From assembly GCA_022843605.1 (NCBI GenBank), contig JALHNI010000010.1:1-64000 (forward strand): a DNA stretch of 64,000 bases. The letters are read 5' to 3'. The translations under genes were made by a program, and so were the position numbers. The DNA comes from Bryobacter sp. (GTDB lineage: Bacteria; Acidobacteriota; Terriglobia; Bryobacterales; Bryobacteraceae). Every line of letters begins with the position of its first letter. Within the stretch, counting starts at the first letter, position 1. The notes beneath the pieces are model-generated. The model did not search any database, was not told the DNA's origin, and worked only from the letters and a program-made list of their open reading frames with translations. This document shows, piece by piece, positions 43,495-52,262 of the stretch.

Positions 43495-44398
43495 ATTCTG
43501 ACTCCGGTGCACGGCCTCGAAGATCGAAGCTCACTTTCCCGCCGGGATGAGGAGGCCCAACCTGGAACGGGCCGAGGAACCCCAGCGCCAGTGATTCGGC
43601 CTGGCTCATCCCCGGTATGGCCGAGACAAAGTGATTGACTGGACCTTGGCCGCCCCCCAACCCGGGATTGTTCTGGATCGCCTGATCGATGAAGTGTTTG
43701 GCATTGATCATCAGAACATCGAGGCGACCTCCACGGGCCATCAGGGCGGCGATTGTCGCCGAGTAGGTACAGCCGGTGCCATGGGTATGGGGAGTGTCGA
43801 TGCGGCGAGCCGGGTAAGCGTGAAAGTCCTGGCCGTCAAAGAGTACGTCTACGAGGAGGTCGTCGTCGAGATGGCCGCCTTTCACGAGGACCGCGGCGGC
43901 GCCGAGGCCGCTGAGCGCGCGCGCGGCTTCCTTCATTTGGTCCAGATTCGTTACGGGGAGGCCGGTCATCGCTTCGGCCTCGTGCAGATTCGGGGTGATC
44001 AGCGTGGCGCGGGGCAGCAGCATGGTGAGCAGGGCTTGCCGGGCATCGTCGGTCATGAGCGGTGCGCCGTGCTTCGAGATCATGACGGGATCGACGACGA
44101 TGGGACACGTCACAGAAGCAAGTTCGCAAGCCACGGCTTCGACGATCCCCCGCGTCCCGAGCGCGCCGGTCTTGATGGCGTGCGGCGGAATGTCCTCGAG
44201 AACGGCGCGGATCTGGGCACTGACGAAGTCCGGCGCCAAGTGCTCGACGGCGGTGACGCCGCGTGTGTTCTGCACCGTCAGCAGCGTGATGGCCGCCTCG
44301 CCGTACACACCGAACTGGTGGAAGGTCTTGAGGTCGGCCTGGATGCCTGCGCCGCCCGAAGGGTCAGAACCCGCGATGGTGAGCGCGACGTGCGTCAT
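43472..44398 (-). CDS. thiD: Hydroxymethylpyrimidine/phosphomethylpyrimidine kinase
   Basis: The 308-residue ribokinase-family enzyme phosphorylates HMP and HMP phosphate in thiamine biosynthesis. It has the N-terminal AGSDPSGGAGIQADLKT signature and the C-terminal anion hole/catalytic-Cys motif HGTGCTYSATIAA. About 40 residues beyond the usual family length are present at the C-terminus (GFLGPFQVGPPHPGG onward) with no assigned role. ATG 44398 overlaps the sulfatase stop in an ATGA, an unexpected coupling to a polymer-degrading enzyme. No other thiamine gene is nearby. Confidence 0.93.
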   Translation of the reverse strand: MTHVALTIAGSDPSGGAGIQADLKTFHQFGVYGEAAITLLTVQNTRGVTAVEHLAPDFVSAQIRAVLEDIPPHAIKTGALGTRGIVEAVACELASVTCPIVVDPVMISKHGAPLMTDDARQALLTMLLPRATLITPNLHEAEAMTGLPVTNLDQMKEAARALSGLGAAAVLVKGGHLDDDLLVDVLFDGQDFHAYPARRIDTPHTHGTGCTYSATIAALMARGGRLDVLMINAKHFIDQAIQNNPGLGGGQGPVNHFVSAIPGMSQAESLALGFLGPFQVGPPHPGGKVSFDLRGRAPESEFTLPPKD

Positions 44399-45738
44399 GC
44401 CTTCACCGGGAATTCCTTCGATTCGGTGCGGCCCAGTTCCATGTAGGTGAGCAGTTTCTTGGCCACGGCAGGGTTGGCCGCGGCAACGTTTCGCGTTTCG
44501 CCGATGTCCTGAGACAGGTCATAGAGCTCAACCTGGCTCTGCCCGGACTTGCGGACCCCCTTCCACTGGTTCATGCGAATCGCCTGAACGAAGCCGCGCT
44601 CGTGGAACTCCCAGTAGAAATACTCGTGTTGGCGTTGGACGCCGCGGCCCAGCAGCGTCGGCAGGAACGAGATCCCGTCGATGCCCGCAGGCGGCGGTTG
44701 ACCGGCGATCTCAGCCAAAGTCGGAAGAATGTCCCAGAAAGCGATCGTTTGGTTTGCAACCCCGGCTTTGATCTTGCCCGGCCAATGGGCGATGAACGGC
44801 ACCCGGATGCCACCTTCGTAGAGGTCGCGCTTGATGCCGCGCAAAGGGCCATTCGAATCGAAGAAGTTCGGATCGTGGCCGCCTTCGCGATGCGGGCCGT
44901 TGTCGCTCGAAAAGAGAATCAGCGTGTCCTGGTCGCGGCCGGTTTCCTTCAGCGCGGTGAGCAGTTTGCCGAGGTCGGCATCCATGCGGGTCACCATGGC
45001 GGCGAAATTCTTCTCTACCTGCGGCCAGGGTTTGTCGGTGTAGGGCGCATCAGAGGGCACCTCCATCCCGTTACCGGTGTCGCGTCCCATTTCGTTGTTG
45101 GCGTGCGGGACGGTGGTGGGCCAGTAGAGAAACACAGGCTGTTCGGCGGGTGTTTGGCGCACGAAATCAAGCGCCCTCTGGGCGAAATAGTCCGGTGCCC
45201 AATCGGTCTTTTGGGTGCCCATGTTGCCACGCAGCAGGCGCGGATGACGGCCATCGGCGATGTGCTCCGGATAGTAGTTGTGCGCGGCGGTCTGGCTGAA
45301 GAAGGTCACCGACTCGTCGAAGCCCTTGTCCAGCGAATAGCCCGGCGAGCCCAGATGCCCAAGCGCCCATTTGCCGAAGATGCCATTTCGATAGCCGGAG
45401 CGTTTCAGCACCTCCGCGATGGTGACGTCCTCTTTACGCAATGTCAGATCAATGGCGCCTGCCAGGTTGCCGCGGATCAGCGCATGGCCTGTATGCTTAC
45501 CCGTGAACAGGCAGCAGCGCGACGGTGCACAAACCGTTGAGCCCGAATAAGCCTGCGTGAAGCGCAACCCCGCGGCGGCGAGAGCGTCCAGATTCGGCGT
45601 GGCGATCTGCTTCTGGCCGTAGCAGCCAAGGTCGCCGTAGCCCAGGTCGTCGGCCATGAAGAGCACAATGTTTGGACGCTTGGCCTGCCCGAGCGCTGAG
45701 GCGGCGGTGAGAGTGGTGAGAAATTCGCGGCGTCGCAT
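44395..45738 (-). CDS. Sulfatase, arylsulfatase A-type, exported
   Basis: The 447-residue enzyme has a Tat-type leader (MRRREFLTTLTAASALGQA), metal-binding DD (30-31), and the formylglycine signature C70-A-P-S-R, the Cys being converted by a formylglycine-generating enzyme. The following FTGKHTG, GKWALGHLG and DNGPHREGG motifs are also typical. It releases sulfate from sulfated esters, usually sugars or glycosaminoglycan/algal polymers. Full length. It is divergent from a sodium:solute symporter gene with only 15 bp between starts, suggesting the two act on one nutrient. Confidence 0.9.
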   Translation of the reverse strand: MRRREFLTTLTAASALGQAKRPNIVLFMADDLGYGDLGCYGQKQIATPNLDALAAAGLRFTQAYSGSTVCAPSRCCLFTGKHTGHALIRGNLAGAIDLTLRKEDVTIAEVLKRSGYRNGIFGKWALGHLGSPGYSLDKGFDESVTFFSQTAAHNYYPEHIADGRHPRLLRGNMGTQKTDWAPDYFAQRALDFVRQTPAEQPVFLYWPTTVPHANNEMGRDTGNGMEVPSDAPYTDKPWPQVEKNFAAMVTRMDADLGKLLTALKETGRDQDTLILFSSDNGPHREGGHDPNFFDSNGPLRGIKRDLYEGGIRVPFIAHWPGKIKAGVANQTIAFWDILPTLAEIAGQPPPAGIDGISFLPTLLGRGVQRQHEYFYWEFHERGFVQAIRMNQWKGVRKSGQSQVELYDLSQDIGETRNVAAANPAVAKKLLTYMELGRTESKEFPVKA

Positions 45739-45753
45739 ATACTAACGTGATCG

Positions 45754-47325
45754 ATGAACCTGGATAACTTCATTATTGTCGCGTACTTCGTCATTGTCTT
45801 CGCTATCGCTTGGTACCACTCGCGCGGGGAACGAACGGCGCGCGACTACTTCCTGGCCGGGCATCAGGTGGGCTGGTTTGCGATCGGCGCCTCGCTCTTC
45901 GCCACCAACATTTCGAGCGAACATTTCATCGGCTTGGCCGGGTCGGGCGCCTCCACCGGCTTCGCGGTGGGTTGCTACGAATGGTCCGCCAGTTTCTGCC
46001 TGTTTATCCTGGGCTGGCTCTTCGTCCCGCATTACCTGCAGAGTAAGGTCTACACGATGCCCGAGTTTCTGGAGCAGCGGTTCAGCCCGGCTTGCCGCTG
46101 GTACCTGACCATCGTGTCGCTGTTCGCCTACGTCTTCACCAAAATCTCGGTCTCGCTTTTCGCCGGCGGCATCCTGATTCGCGAAGTCTTTGGCTGGGAC
46201 TACATGACCTCCGCCCTGCTGCTGGTGGTCGCGACCGGCATCTATACCGTCGCCGGCGGCTTAGCCGCTGTCATCTACACCGATCTCTTTCAAGCAGTGC
46301 TGCTGGTCGCGGGTGCCATCATCCTCACGCTGATCGGGCTCGACCAGGTCGGTGGCTTCGAAGGTCTGCGCGCGGCCCTGCCGCCGGACTACTTCCACAT
46401 GATCCGCCCCGCGAGCGACCCTACCTATCCCTGGATTGGGACCACTCTGGGCGCCCTGATCCTAGGCATCTGGTACTGGTGCACCGACCAGGTGATCGTA
46501 CAGAAGACCCTGGCCGCCAAGAACGTCCAGGCCGCTCGCCAAGGCGCCTTCTTCTGCGCCAGCCTGAAGATCCTACCGGTGTTCATCCTGGTGCTGCCGG
46601 GCCTGATCGCCAAGGCGCTATGGCCAACCGAAGTCACCGGCGACAATGCCTATCCGCTGATGGTGCTGCGCCTGTTACCGCCTGGGGTAATGGGCCTGAT
46701 GGTAGCCGCCTTGCTCGCAGCGCTGATGTCCTCTTTGAGCAGCGTCTTCAATTCCTGCTCCACCCTGATCACCATGGACATCTACAAAAAGCTGCGACCG
46801 AACGCGCCGGATGCGCAGCTCGTGCGCATCGGCCGCTATGCCACGGGAGCTGTCGTCGTGCTCTCCGTTTTGTGGATTCCGTTCATCCGCTATCTGAACA
46901 ACGAAATCTACCAGTATCTGCAGAGCGTACAAGCCTACGTCGGCGCGCCGATCACGGCCACCTTCCTGGTTGGAATCCTCTGGAAAGGGGCTACCGCGCG
47001 CGCCGCTTTCACGACTCTGGTCGTCGGTGGCGTGCTGGGCGCCGGACGCTTCCTGCTCGACATCTTGCACAACGCCTTCAAGTGGGACCTGGGCGCCCTG
47101 AATGCCGTCGTCGAGTTCAGCTTTCTCAACTACAGCGTCGTCGTCTTCTTCCTGTGCGTCGGCATGATGTACTTCATCAGTAAGTTCGGCGAGCGGCCGG
47201 ACTTCACCCGCATGACCGGCCTGGTGCTGGACCCCGCACATACCCTGGCCGCCCGCCGGATCGACATCGCGTGGACCGTGCTTACTCTCGGAACGATCAC
47301 TGCCCTTTGGTGGCACTTCGCCTGA
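45754..47325 (+). CDS. Sodium:solute symporter (SSS/SGLT family)
   Basis: The 523-residue membrane protein has about 14 helices with typical SGLT motifs: RDYFLAGHQVGWF and GASLFATNISSEHFIGLAGSG in the first helices, VQKTLAAKNVQAARQGA in the middle and ALMSSLSSVFNSCSTL near helix 8, where conserved serines bind sodium. Members import sugars, organic acids or sialic acid with Na+. Divergent placement next to a sulfatase makes a desulfated sugar a plausible substrate; this is inference. The start codon lies 15 bp from the sulfatase start, so its promoter must lie in the other gene's coding region or immediately at the junction. Confidence 0.92.
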   Translation: MNLDNFIIVAYFVIVFAIAWYHSRGERTARDYFLAGHQVGWFAIGASLFATNISSEHFIGLAGSGASTGFAVGCYEWSASFCLFILGWLFVPHYLQSKVYTMPEFLEQRFSPACRWYLTIVSLFAYVFTKISVSLFAGGILIREVFGWDYMTSALLLVVATGIYTVAGGLAAVIYTDLFQAVLLVAGAIILTLIGLDQVGGFEGLRAALPPDYFHMIRPASDPTYPWIGTTLGALILGIWYWCTDQVIVQKTLAAKNVQAARQGAFFCASLKILPVFILVLPGLIAKALWPTEVTGDNAYPLMVLRLLPPGVMGLMVAALLAALMSSLSSVFNSCSTLITMDIYKKLRPNAPDAQLVRIGRYATGAVVVLSVLWIPFIRYLNNEIYQYLQSVQAYVGAPITATFLVGILWKGATARAAFTTLVVGGVLGAGRFLLDILHNAFKWDLGALNAVVEFSFLNYSVVVFFLCVGMMYFISKFGERPDFTRMTGLVLDPAHTLAARRIDIAWTVLTLGTITALWWHFA

Positions 47326-47333
47326 GATTTGGC

Positions 47334-47363
47334 TTGAGTAGATGTTTTTGTTGAGTGTATTAT
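47334..47363 (+). promoter_or_regulatory. Probable promoter of the Xre/RES toxin-antitoxin operon
   Basis: TTGAGT (47334-47339) and TATTAT (47358-47363) are spaced by 18 bases and lie 18 bases before the antitoxin start, with GGAG at 47370-47373. The TTGAGT hexamer is repeated at 47351-47356. The region is unusually A+T-rich. Antitoxins of this family normally bind such regions and repress their own operon. Confidence 0.55.
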
Positions 47364-47380
47364 TGAATTGGAGAATATTT

Positions 47381-47791
47381 ATGGCAACAGCAGTGTTGAC
47401 TCCAGTTCTAGAGCATCGGCTGAATGAGCCGGAGAAGCTTTCTGGACCAGGACTGAGGACTTTTCTCAGCATCAGCCAAGCCTGGGGCTTGTCGAATGAC
47501 GAGATGCGAGCTTTGCTTGGCTGGCCCAGCGAGTCGACCTTCTATCAGTACAAGAGCGGCAAATGCGGGACTCTAGCCCACGACACGTTGACGCGGATCT
47601 CGTTGCTGATCGGGATCTACAAAGCCCTGCACACCCTCTATCCTGATGAAACATTGGCGGATAGCTGGGTGCGGCTGCCGAACCGAAATCCTCTTTTCGG
47701 TGGACGTCCGGCAATCGAACTCATGACAAATGCGGGCCTCGACGGGTTGTTCCAGGTGCGCCGCTTGTTGGACGGACGCCTCGGGGCGTGA
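47381..47791 (+). CDS. Xre/MbcA/ParS-type antitoxin (DUF2384)
   Basis: The 136-residue protein has a helix-turn-helix in the N-terminal half (GLSNDEMRALLGWPSESTFY) and a C-terminal DUF2384 region (NPLFGGRPAIELMTNAG, then LFQVRRLLDGRLGA) that plugs the toxin active site. It represses the operon and neutralises the RES toxin. ATG 47381 is used because GGAG lies seven bases upstream; a longer in-frame ATG at 47342 lies inside the promoter. The stop overlaps the toxin start as GTGA. Known partners: XreA/ResT and MbcA/MbcT. Confidence 0.88.
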   Translation: MATAVLTPVLEHRLNEPEKLSGPGLRTFLSISQAWGLSNDEMRALLGWPSESTFYQYKSGKCGTLAHDTLTRISLLIGIYKALHTLYPDETLADSWVRLPNRNPLFGGRPAIELMTNAGLDGLFQVRRLLDGRLGA

Positions 47792-48477
47792 CTTTCGAAC
47801 TGCCACCGTTGGCGGAAATCGACTGGCGCGACACGTGCCGCCTCATCCCGAGCCGCTACCCTCTCGTCGGAATCCTGGACCGCGTGGCCTCGCCCGAAGA
47901 CCTGGAAGCCGTACTTGCCCTCGAGGCGATGACCGATGACCGTGTCCGGGCTGAACTTGGCCAGATTCACCGCATCCCGAAGCGTGAATGGGTGGTCGGC
48001 ACGCCGTTGGCAAATACCGTAATGGCTTCGTTCTGTCACCCGCGTCCCGGCGGCGGCCGCTTCAACAGCGAGCATCGGGGCGCATGGTACGCCGGACGGG
48101 CGCTGGAAACCGCGCAGCGCGAAGTAATTTATCACCGGGGGCGAGAACTTGCCGAGATCGGTCTGTTGGAGGCGCGCTTGGAAATGCGCCTGTATCTGGC
48201 TGATTTCCAAGGGGCATTCCATGACGTCCGCATGGGATGGGACGCCATCCATGATCCGGCGCACTACACTTCGTCGCAACACTTGGCCAGTGTCCTGCTC
48301 GAAGTCGCCTCCTCGGGAGTCGTTTACCGCAGCGTCCGCCATGCGGGCGGCGAGTGCCTCGCCTGCTTTCAACCTCAAGCCGTCACCAACGTGCGCGCCG
48401 CAAAGCACTTCGCGTTCGTGTGGCAAGGTGGGCCGGAACCGCTCGTGATCCCCCTCGCCAATCGCCGGACTGCATAG
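47788..48477 (+). CDS. RES-domain toxin (NAD+-degrading)
   Basis: The 229-residue protein matches RES toxins, which break NAD+ and arrest growth. The conserved triad spacing is kept: R91 (GGRFN), Y101 (WYAG) and E112, at intervals of 10 and 11 residues as in characterised ResT, with a conserved serine at about 182 (YRSVRH). No truncation or key mutation is visible, so the toxin should be active. GTG 47788 overlaps the antitoxin stop, a classical type II arrangement. The N-terminal extension of about 85 residues before the RES core is longer than in short family members. Confidence 0.88.
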   Translation: MTFELPPLAEIDWRDTCRLIPSRYPLVGILDRVASPEDLEAVLALEAMTDDRVRAELGQIHRIPKREWVVGTPLANTVMASFCHPRPGGGRFNSEHRGAWYAGRALETAQREVIYHRGRELAEIGLLEARLEMRLYLADFQGAFHDVRMGWDAIHDPAHYTSSQHLASVLLEVASSGVVYRSVRHAGGECLACFQPQAVTNVRAAKHFAFVWQGGPEPLVIPLANRRTA

Positions 48478-48480
48478 AAC

Positions 48481-48497
48481 TTGCAATATAATTGCAA
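48481..48497. promoter_or_regulatory. 17-bp perfect palindrome between RES toxin and a small membrane-protein gene
   Basis: TTGCAAT-ATA-ATTGCAA is a perfect 7+3+7 inverted repeat 3 bp after the RES stop and 31 bp before the small gene. It contains TATAAT (48487-48492), but there is no -35 at the right distance. It could be an operator, or a short terminator-like stem; the lack of a U-tract favours the operator. Confidence 0.5.
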
Positions 48498-48527
48498 AGA
48501 CACTATCATGGACTTTATAGGTCCTGT

Positions 48528-48641
48528 ATGCGTCTTTCCCAACTGTTCTCGCTCGACTCCCGCTGGTACCCGCTCGTGCTCAGCGGTTCCATCCTGCTGA
48601 ATGGGCTACTTTTGTTCGCAGTTTACGGCTGGCTACTTTAG
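48528..48641 (+). CDS. 37-residue single-helix membrane protein
   Basis: ATG 48528 opens a 37-codon frame: MRLSQLFSLDSRWYPLVLSG, then a strongly hydrophobic stretch (SILLNGLLLFAVYGWLL) of about 20 residues. This is what a small membrane protein or a type I toxin-like peptide would look like. TTGCAA (48492-48497) and TATAGG (48516-48521) could be a promoter, with a start point at the ATG. It overlaps the purD 3' end by 9 bp, convergently. No homology is recognised. It is not part of the RES module by spacing. Confidence 0.5.
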   Translation: MRLSQLFSLDSRWYPLVLSGSILLNGLLLFAVYGWLL

Positions 48642-49898
48642 GCCCTTCGCGCCGATGTCACGCCGGAAGTGGATGCCGTCGAAGCGAATCTGTTCCATGC
48701 CCAAGTAGGCACGGTTCATCGCCGCTCTCAGGTCGACGCCTGAGGCGGTAACACCAAGCACGCGCCCGCCCGCCGTCTCCAGTACACCGTCCATCAGTCG
48801 TGTGCCCGCCTGAAAGACAACGGCCCCGCCCGCTTCAGCATCCCTTACACCAGTGATCGCGTCGCCAATCCTGACTTGGCTGGGATAGCCCGACGCCGCA
48901 GCCACAACGCAAACACTGGGTGCGGCATCCCAATTCAACGTAGCTCCGGCCAGCCTCCCGATCGCCGCTCGGTACAGAACGGCGGCAAAATCGCTGTTCA
49001 TCCGGTGCATCAGCGTCTGGCATTCCGGGTCACCCAATCGGGCATTAAATTCAAGCACTTGGATCCCGCGGGCGGTCATCATGAGGCCAGCATAAAGGAA
49101 TCCAGTGAACGGCACTCCGCGAGCGGCCATCTCTCGAATTGCGGGCTGAATCACCCGCTCAAGAACATCCTGGGTCTCCACCGGGGTTAGAATGCTATCC
49201 GCGCAGAACGCACCCATGCCTCCGGTGTTGGGTCCTTCGTCATTATCGTGGACGGCTTTGTGATCCTGGGTGGGAGCGAGAGGCAAAATGGTCACGCCAT
49301 CAGTAAGGACGATAAAGCTTACTTCACGGCCAGGTAAAAAGTCTTCAATAACGACGCGTTTTCCTGCATCCCCCGCGAGTTGCCCCGAAAACAGGGCGCG
49401 AACGCCGTCTTCAGCCTCGACACGACTCTTGGCAACGATAACGCCTTTACCAGCGGCGAGCCCGTCGGCCTTCAAAACCACCGGAAGCTCGAAGCGAGGC
49501 AACGCCGCCAGTGCCTCATCCTCACCTTCGGCGATGGCGTAGCGCGCGGTGGGAATGCCCGCCGCATTCATGATCTCCTTGGCGAAGACTTTGCTGCCTT
49601 CGATCGCGGCGGCGGCGCGAGTGGGGCCTACGATGGGCTTACCAGCCTCCCGAAACAGGTCAACGACACCCGCAACCAACGGTGCTTCCGGCCCAACGAC
49701 CGTCAGGTCGACACCGAGCCGCTGAGCTAAACCCAGATATTCTTCAGGCGTATAAGACTTTAATGTGATGCATTCCGCAACGGTCGCCATCCCCGGATTG
49801 CCGGGCGTGACATAGACGCGCTGGACCGACGCCCCGCGGGCCAGGCGCCAAGCCAGTGCATGTTCGCGACCACCGCCGCCCAAAACCAGTACCTTCAA
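48633..49898 (-). CDS. purD: Phosphoribosylamine-glycine ligase
   Basis: The 421-residue ATP-grasp enzyme joins glycine to phosphoribosylamine in purine synthesis. Visible hallmarks: N-terminal VLVLGGGGREHALAW, the ATP-grasp lysine segment LPVVLKADGLAAGKGV, the GREVSFIVLTDG loop, DEGPNTGGMGAF and metal-binding EFNARLGDPECQ. The start is TTG 49898, supported by GGAGG eight bases upstream; an overlapping ATG leads directly to a stop. No other purine gene is adjacent. Full length for the family. Confidence 0.95.
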   Translation of the reverse strand: MKVLVLGGGGREHALAWRLARGASVQRVYVTPGNPGMATVAECITLKSYTPEEYLGLAQRLGVDLTVVGPEAPLVAGVVDLFREAGKPIVGPTRAAAAIEGSKVFAKEIMNAAGIPTARYAIAEGEDEALAALPRFELPVVLKADGLAAGKGVIVAKSRVEAEDGVRALFSGQLAGDAGKRVVIEDFLPGREVSFIVLTDGVTILPLAPTQDHKAVHDNDEGPNTGGMGAFCADSILTPVETQDVLERVIQPAIREMAARGVPFTGFLYAGLMMTARGIQVLEFNARLGDPECQTLMHRMNSDFAAVLYRAAIGRLAGATLNWDAAPSVCVVAAASGYPSQVRIGDAITGVRDAEAGGAVVFQAGTRLMDGVLETAGGRVLGVTASGVDLRAAMNRAYLGMEQIRFDGIHFRRDIGAKGLK

Positions 49899-50007
49899 AC
49901 CATCCGCCTCCGCCTTTCAGGATAGCTTGTGGGCTCTGGAAGAGGAACTTCAATTCCAAGCTGAATGAGCCGAGGCGGCAGGGCCCCTGATCCGGTTTCG
50001 CGATCGA

Positions 50008-51657
50008 TTAGAAGCCGTCGAGCGCCTTGGGGGGGCTCTCTTCGGGGCACTCATATAGACGGCCGGTGAGCAGGTTGCGATGCTCCTCCACGTGGCCGCT
50101 CGGCCACTGAATGACGGTGCGGGCAATTCGATCGCGCTTGCCCACGCCAAAGGTGAGCGCTAGCTCCGATTGCGACAGGTAGCTCGACCCGCTGTGCACC
50201 ATACGCCACTGCGTCTCATTGCCGTCGATTAGCTTCACCACGGCTCCAATCGCATCGCGATTCGACTTCTTCCCTTGCAAGCGAAAGCGAATGCTTCGAT
50301 TTCCATTCCGGACCTCGTTCCTGAAAAGAACAGGTGCGCCGCTATTGGTGGTGATCAGGACATCCAGGTCGCCATCCCGATCGAAGTCGCCTATGGCTAA
50401 ACCGCGCCCCACGCGCGGTGCGGCGAAAGACCTACCGAGTTGACCGGCGACATCACGAAACTTCCCCCGGCCATCGTTCAGGAATAAGTGCGGGGGCTGC
50501 GCATAGGACGCCTCGCGCCGAATATTCCGAACCGTATCGTCAATATGCCCGTTCACGACGAGTAGGTCGAGCGCGCCGTCGAGGTTCGCATCGAGAAACT
50601 TGCAACCGAAGCCCAGCGTGTTGCGAGTCACCGCGGCGACACCGGCGGCGGCGGCGGAATCCTCATAGCGTGCGCCCGTAGCTCGGCGGTAGAGAGCCGT
50701 CATTTCGTTGTCAAAATTCGTAATCGCGATGCCTGGCCTGCCGGTACCGTCGAAGGCCCCCACATCGATCCCCATGCCGGCGCGCGCCTTGCCGTCTTCA
50801 CTGAAGGCGATCCCCGCCCGCAGGCCAATCTCCTCGAACTTGCCGTTGCGCTGGTTACGATAGAGCCGGTTCGGGCTGGTGTCGTTCGCGACCACCAAGT
50901 CCGGCCAGCCGTCCTCGTCGTAGTCGAGCATCGCCACCCCCAGCGACTTCGAGGTGGAGTCAAAGATACCGCTGCTGGCCGTTACATCCTCGAACGTACC
51001 ATCGCCCTTGTTGCGGAAGAGCCAACAGGTAGAGCCCCGATAGGCTTCCGGCGTGCAATATGACTTACTCTTCCCATCCAGGCTGCAGTGGACATCGGTG
51101 GCGGGCGTCCAACGGACGTAGTTACATACGAACAAGTCGAGTAAGCCGTCGCGGTTATAGTCGAACCAGAGCGCGGAGGTGCTGAAGGCTTGGCGGCCAC
51201 CCAACCCGGACTTCGCCGTAACGTCGACGAATCCGCCGCGGCGGTTGTTGCGCAAAAGACGATTCTGGCCCAGCCCAGTTATATACAGGTCCGGATAGCC
51301 ATCGTTGTCGTAGTCCGCCACGGCCACGCCGAGCGCATACATCTCGAAGTCGAGACCGGCGGCGCGGGTGACATCGGTGAAGGTGCCGTTGCGATTGTTT
51401 CGATACAGCGCCAGCGTACTGCGCTGTTTCTTGTGGCCCGGCCAGTCACTGCCATTCAGTAACAAGATGTCGGGCCAGCCATCGGCATCATAATCGACGA
51501 AGGCGCAGCCAGGTCCCATCGTTTCGGGCAGGTACTTACTCCCGAAGGCGCCTGAATGATGACGGAAGTTCAGGCCCGCGCTCGCTGTTACGTCGGTAAA
51601 GGAAAACCCTGGCGAGTTCGTCTGCGCCGCGGCCAACAGTAAGCTGCGGCGTGTCAC
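50008..51657 (-). CDS. CRTAC1-type FG-GAP repeat protein with ASPIC/UnbV domain
   Basis: The 549-residue protein contains a series of FG-GAP repeats with Ca-binding-like D-x-D-x-D-G loops (DYDADGWPD, DYDNDGYPD, DYNRDGLLD, DYDEDGWPD, DFDRDGDLD), forming an alpha-integrin-type propeller, and a C-terminal ASPIC/UnbV domain (about 445-530). The N-terminal MTRRSLLLAAAQ may be a short signal. Such secreted proteins are very abundant in Solibacter and Planctomycetes; roles in adhesion are presumed. GTG 51657 overlaps the response-regulator stop by 4 bp, so it is translated together with the two-component system. Confidence 0.8.
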   Translation of the reverse strand: MTRRSLLLAAAQTNSPGFSFTDVTASAGLNFRHHSGAFGSKYLPETMGPGCAFVDYDADGWPDILLLNGSDWPGHKKQRSTLALYRNNRNGTFTDVTRAAGLDFEMYALGVAVADYDNDGYPDLYITGLGQNRLLRNNRRGGFVDVTAKSGLGGRQAFSTSALWFDYNRDGLLDLFVCNYVRWTPATDVHCSLDGKSKSYCTPEAYRGSTCWLFRNKGDGTFEDVTASSGIFDSTSKSLGVAMLDYDEDGWPDLVVANDTSPNRLYRNQRNGKFEEIGLRAGIAFSEDGKARAGMGIDVGAFDGTGRPGIAITNFDNEMTALYRRATGARYEDSAAAAGVAAVTRNTLGFGCKFLDANLDGALDLLVVNGHIDDTVRNIRREASYAQPPHLFLNDGRGKFRDVAGQLGRSFAAPRVGRGLAIGDFDRDGDLDVLITTNSGAPVLFRNEVRNGNRSIRFRLQGKKSNRDAIGAVVKLIDGNETQWRMVHSGSSYLSQSELALTFGVGKRDRIARTVIQWPSGHVEEHRNLLTGRLYECPEESPPKALDGF

Positions 51658-52262
51658 GGATTCGTAACCAGGCCATTGCGAATCGCGTAGGCCACTAACT
51701 CCGCAGCGTTGTGCAAACCGAGTTGATCCATGATGTGCGCGCGATGCACCGCGATGGTGTGGACGCTGAGATCGAGCACGCCGGCGATCTCCTTGTTGGA
51801 GCGCCCGGCCACAATGTGCTGGAGAACCTCGAGCTCTCGCGTTGTCAGGCCGCGGCGCTTGCCATCGGCCGGTGCCAGCTTAGGATCGATCAGCGTATCG
51901 CCGGCCGCCAAGCGGCGGATGGCATCCACCAACTCAAGATCCAGCGCATTCTTCATCAAATAGCCGCGCGCGCCTGCGTCAATGCTGTTCTCAACATACT
52001 GAGGCTCGGAGTGCATGCTGAGGATCAGCACGGCCGTCTCGGGCTGCGCGGCCAGAATCTGCCTGGTAGCCAGCACGCCATTGATGCCGGGCAACGCGTA
52101 GTCCATCACGATCACTTGCGGCTTGAGTTCCACAGCCAGGTTCACCGCCTCCAGGCCATCGCCCGCTTCGCCGACCACCTTCAAGTCGGCCTCATCCTCG
52201 ATCAGCCGCCGGAAGCCGCGGCGGACAAGAGCGTGGTCATCGACAAGAAGAATGGTAATCAT
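51654..52262 (-). CDS. NarL/FixJ-type response regulator
   Basis: The 202-residue protein has a receiver domain (residues 1-120) with the acidic pocket and phospho-Asp in VIVMDYALPG, the Thr/Ser site VLILSMHS and the conserved Lys in YLMKNA. A linker and a LuxR-type helix-turn-helix (LTTRELEVLQHIVAGRSNKE, then LSVHTIAVHRAHIMDQL) follow. It should activate or repress target genes upon phosphorylation by the kinase gene upstream, which it overlaps as ATGA. Downstream it overlaps the FG-GAP protein gene; that gene may be a target. Confidence 0.92.
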   Translation of the reverse strand: MITILLVDDHALVRRGFRRLIEDEADLKVVGEAGDGLEAVNLAVELKPQVIVMDYALPGINGVLATRQILAAQPETAVLILSMHSEPQYVENSIDAGARGYLMKNALDLELVDAIRRLAAGDTLIDPKLAPADGKRRGLTTRELEVLQHIVAGRSNKEIAGVLDLSVHTIAVHRAHIMDQLGLHNAAELVAYAIRNGLVTNP

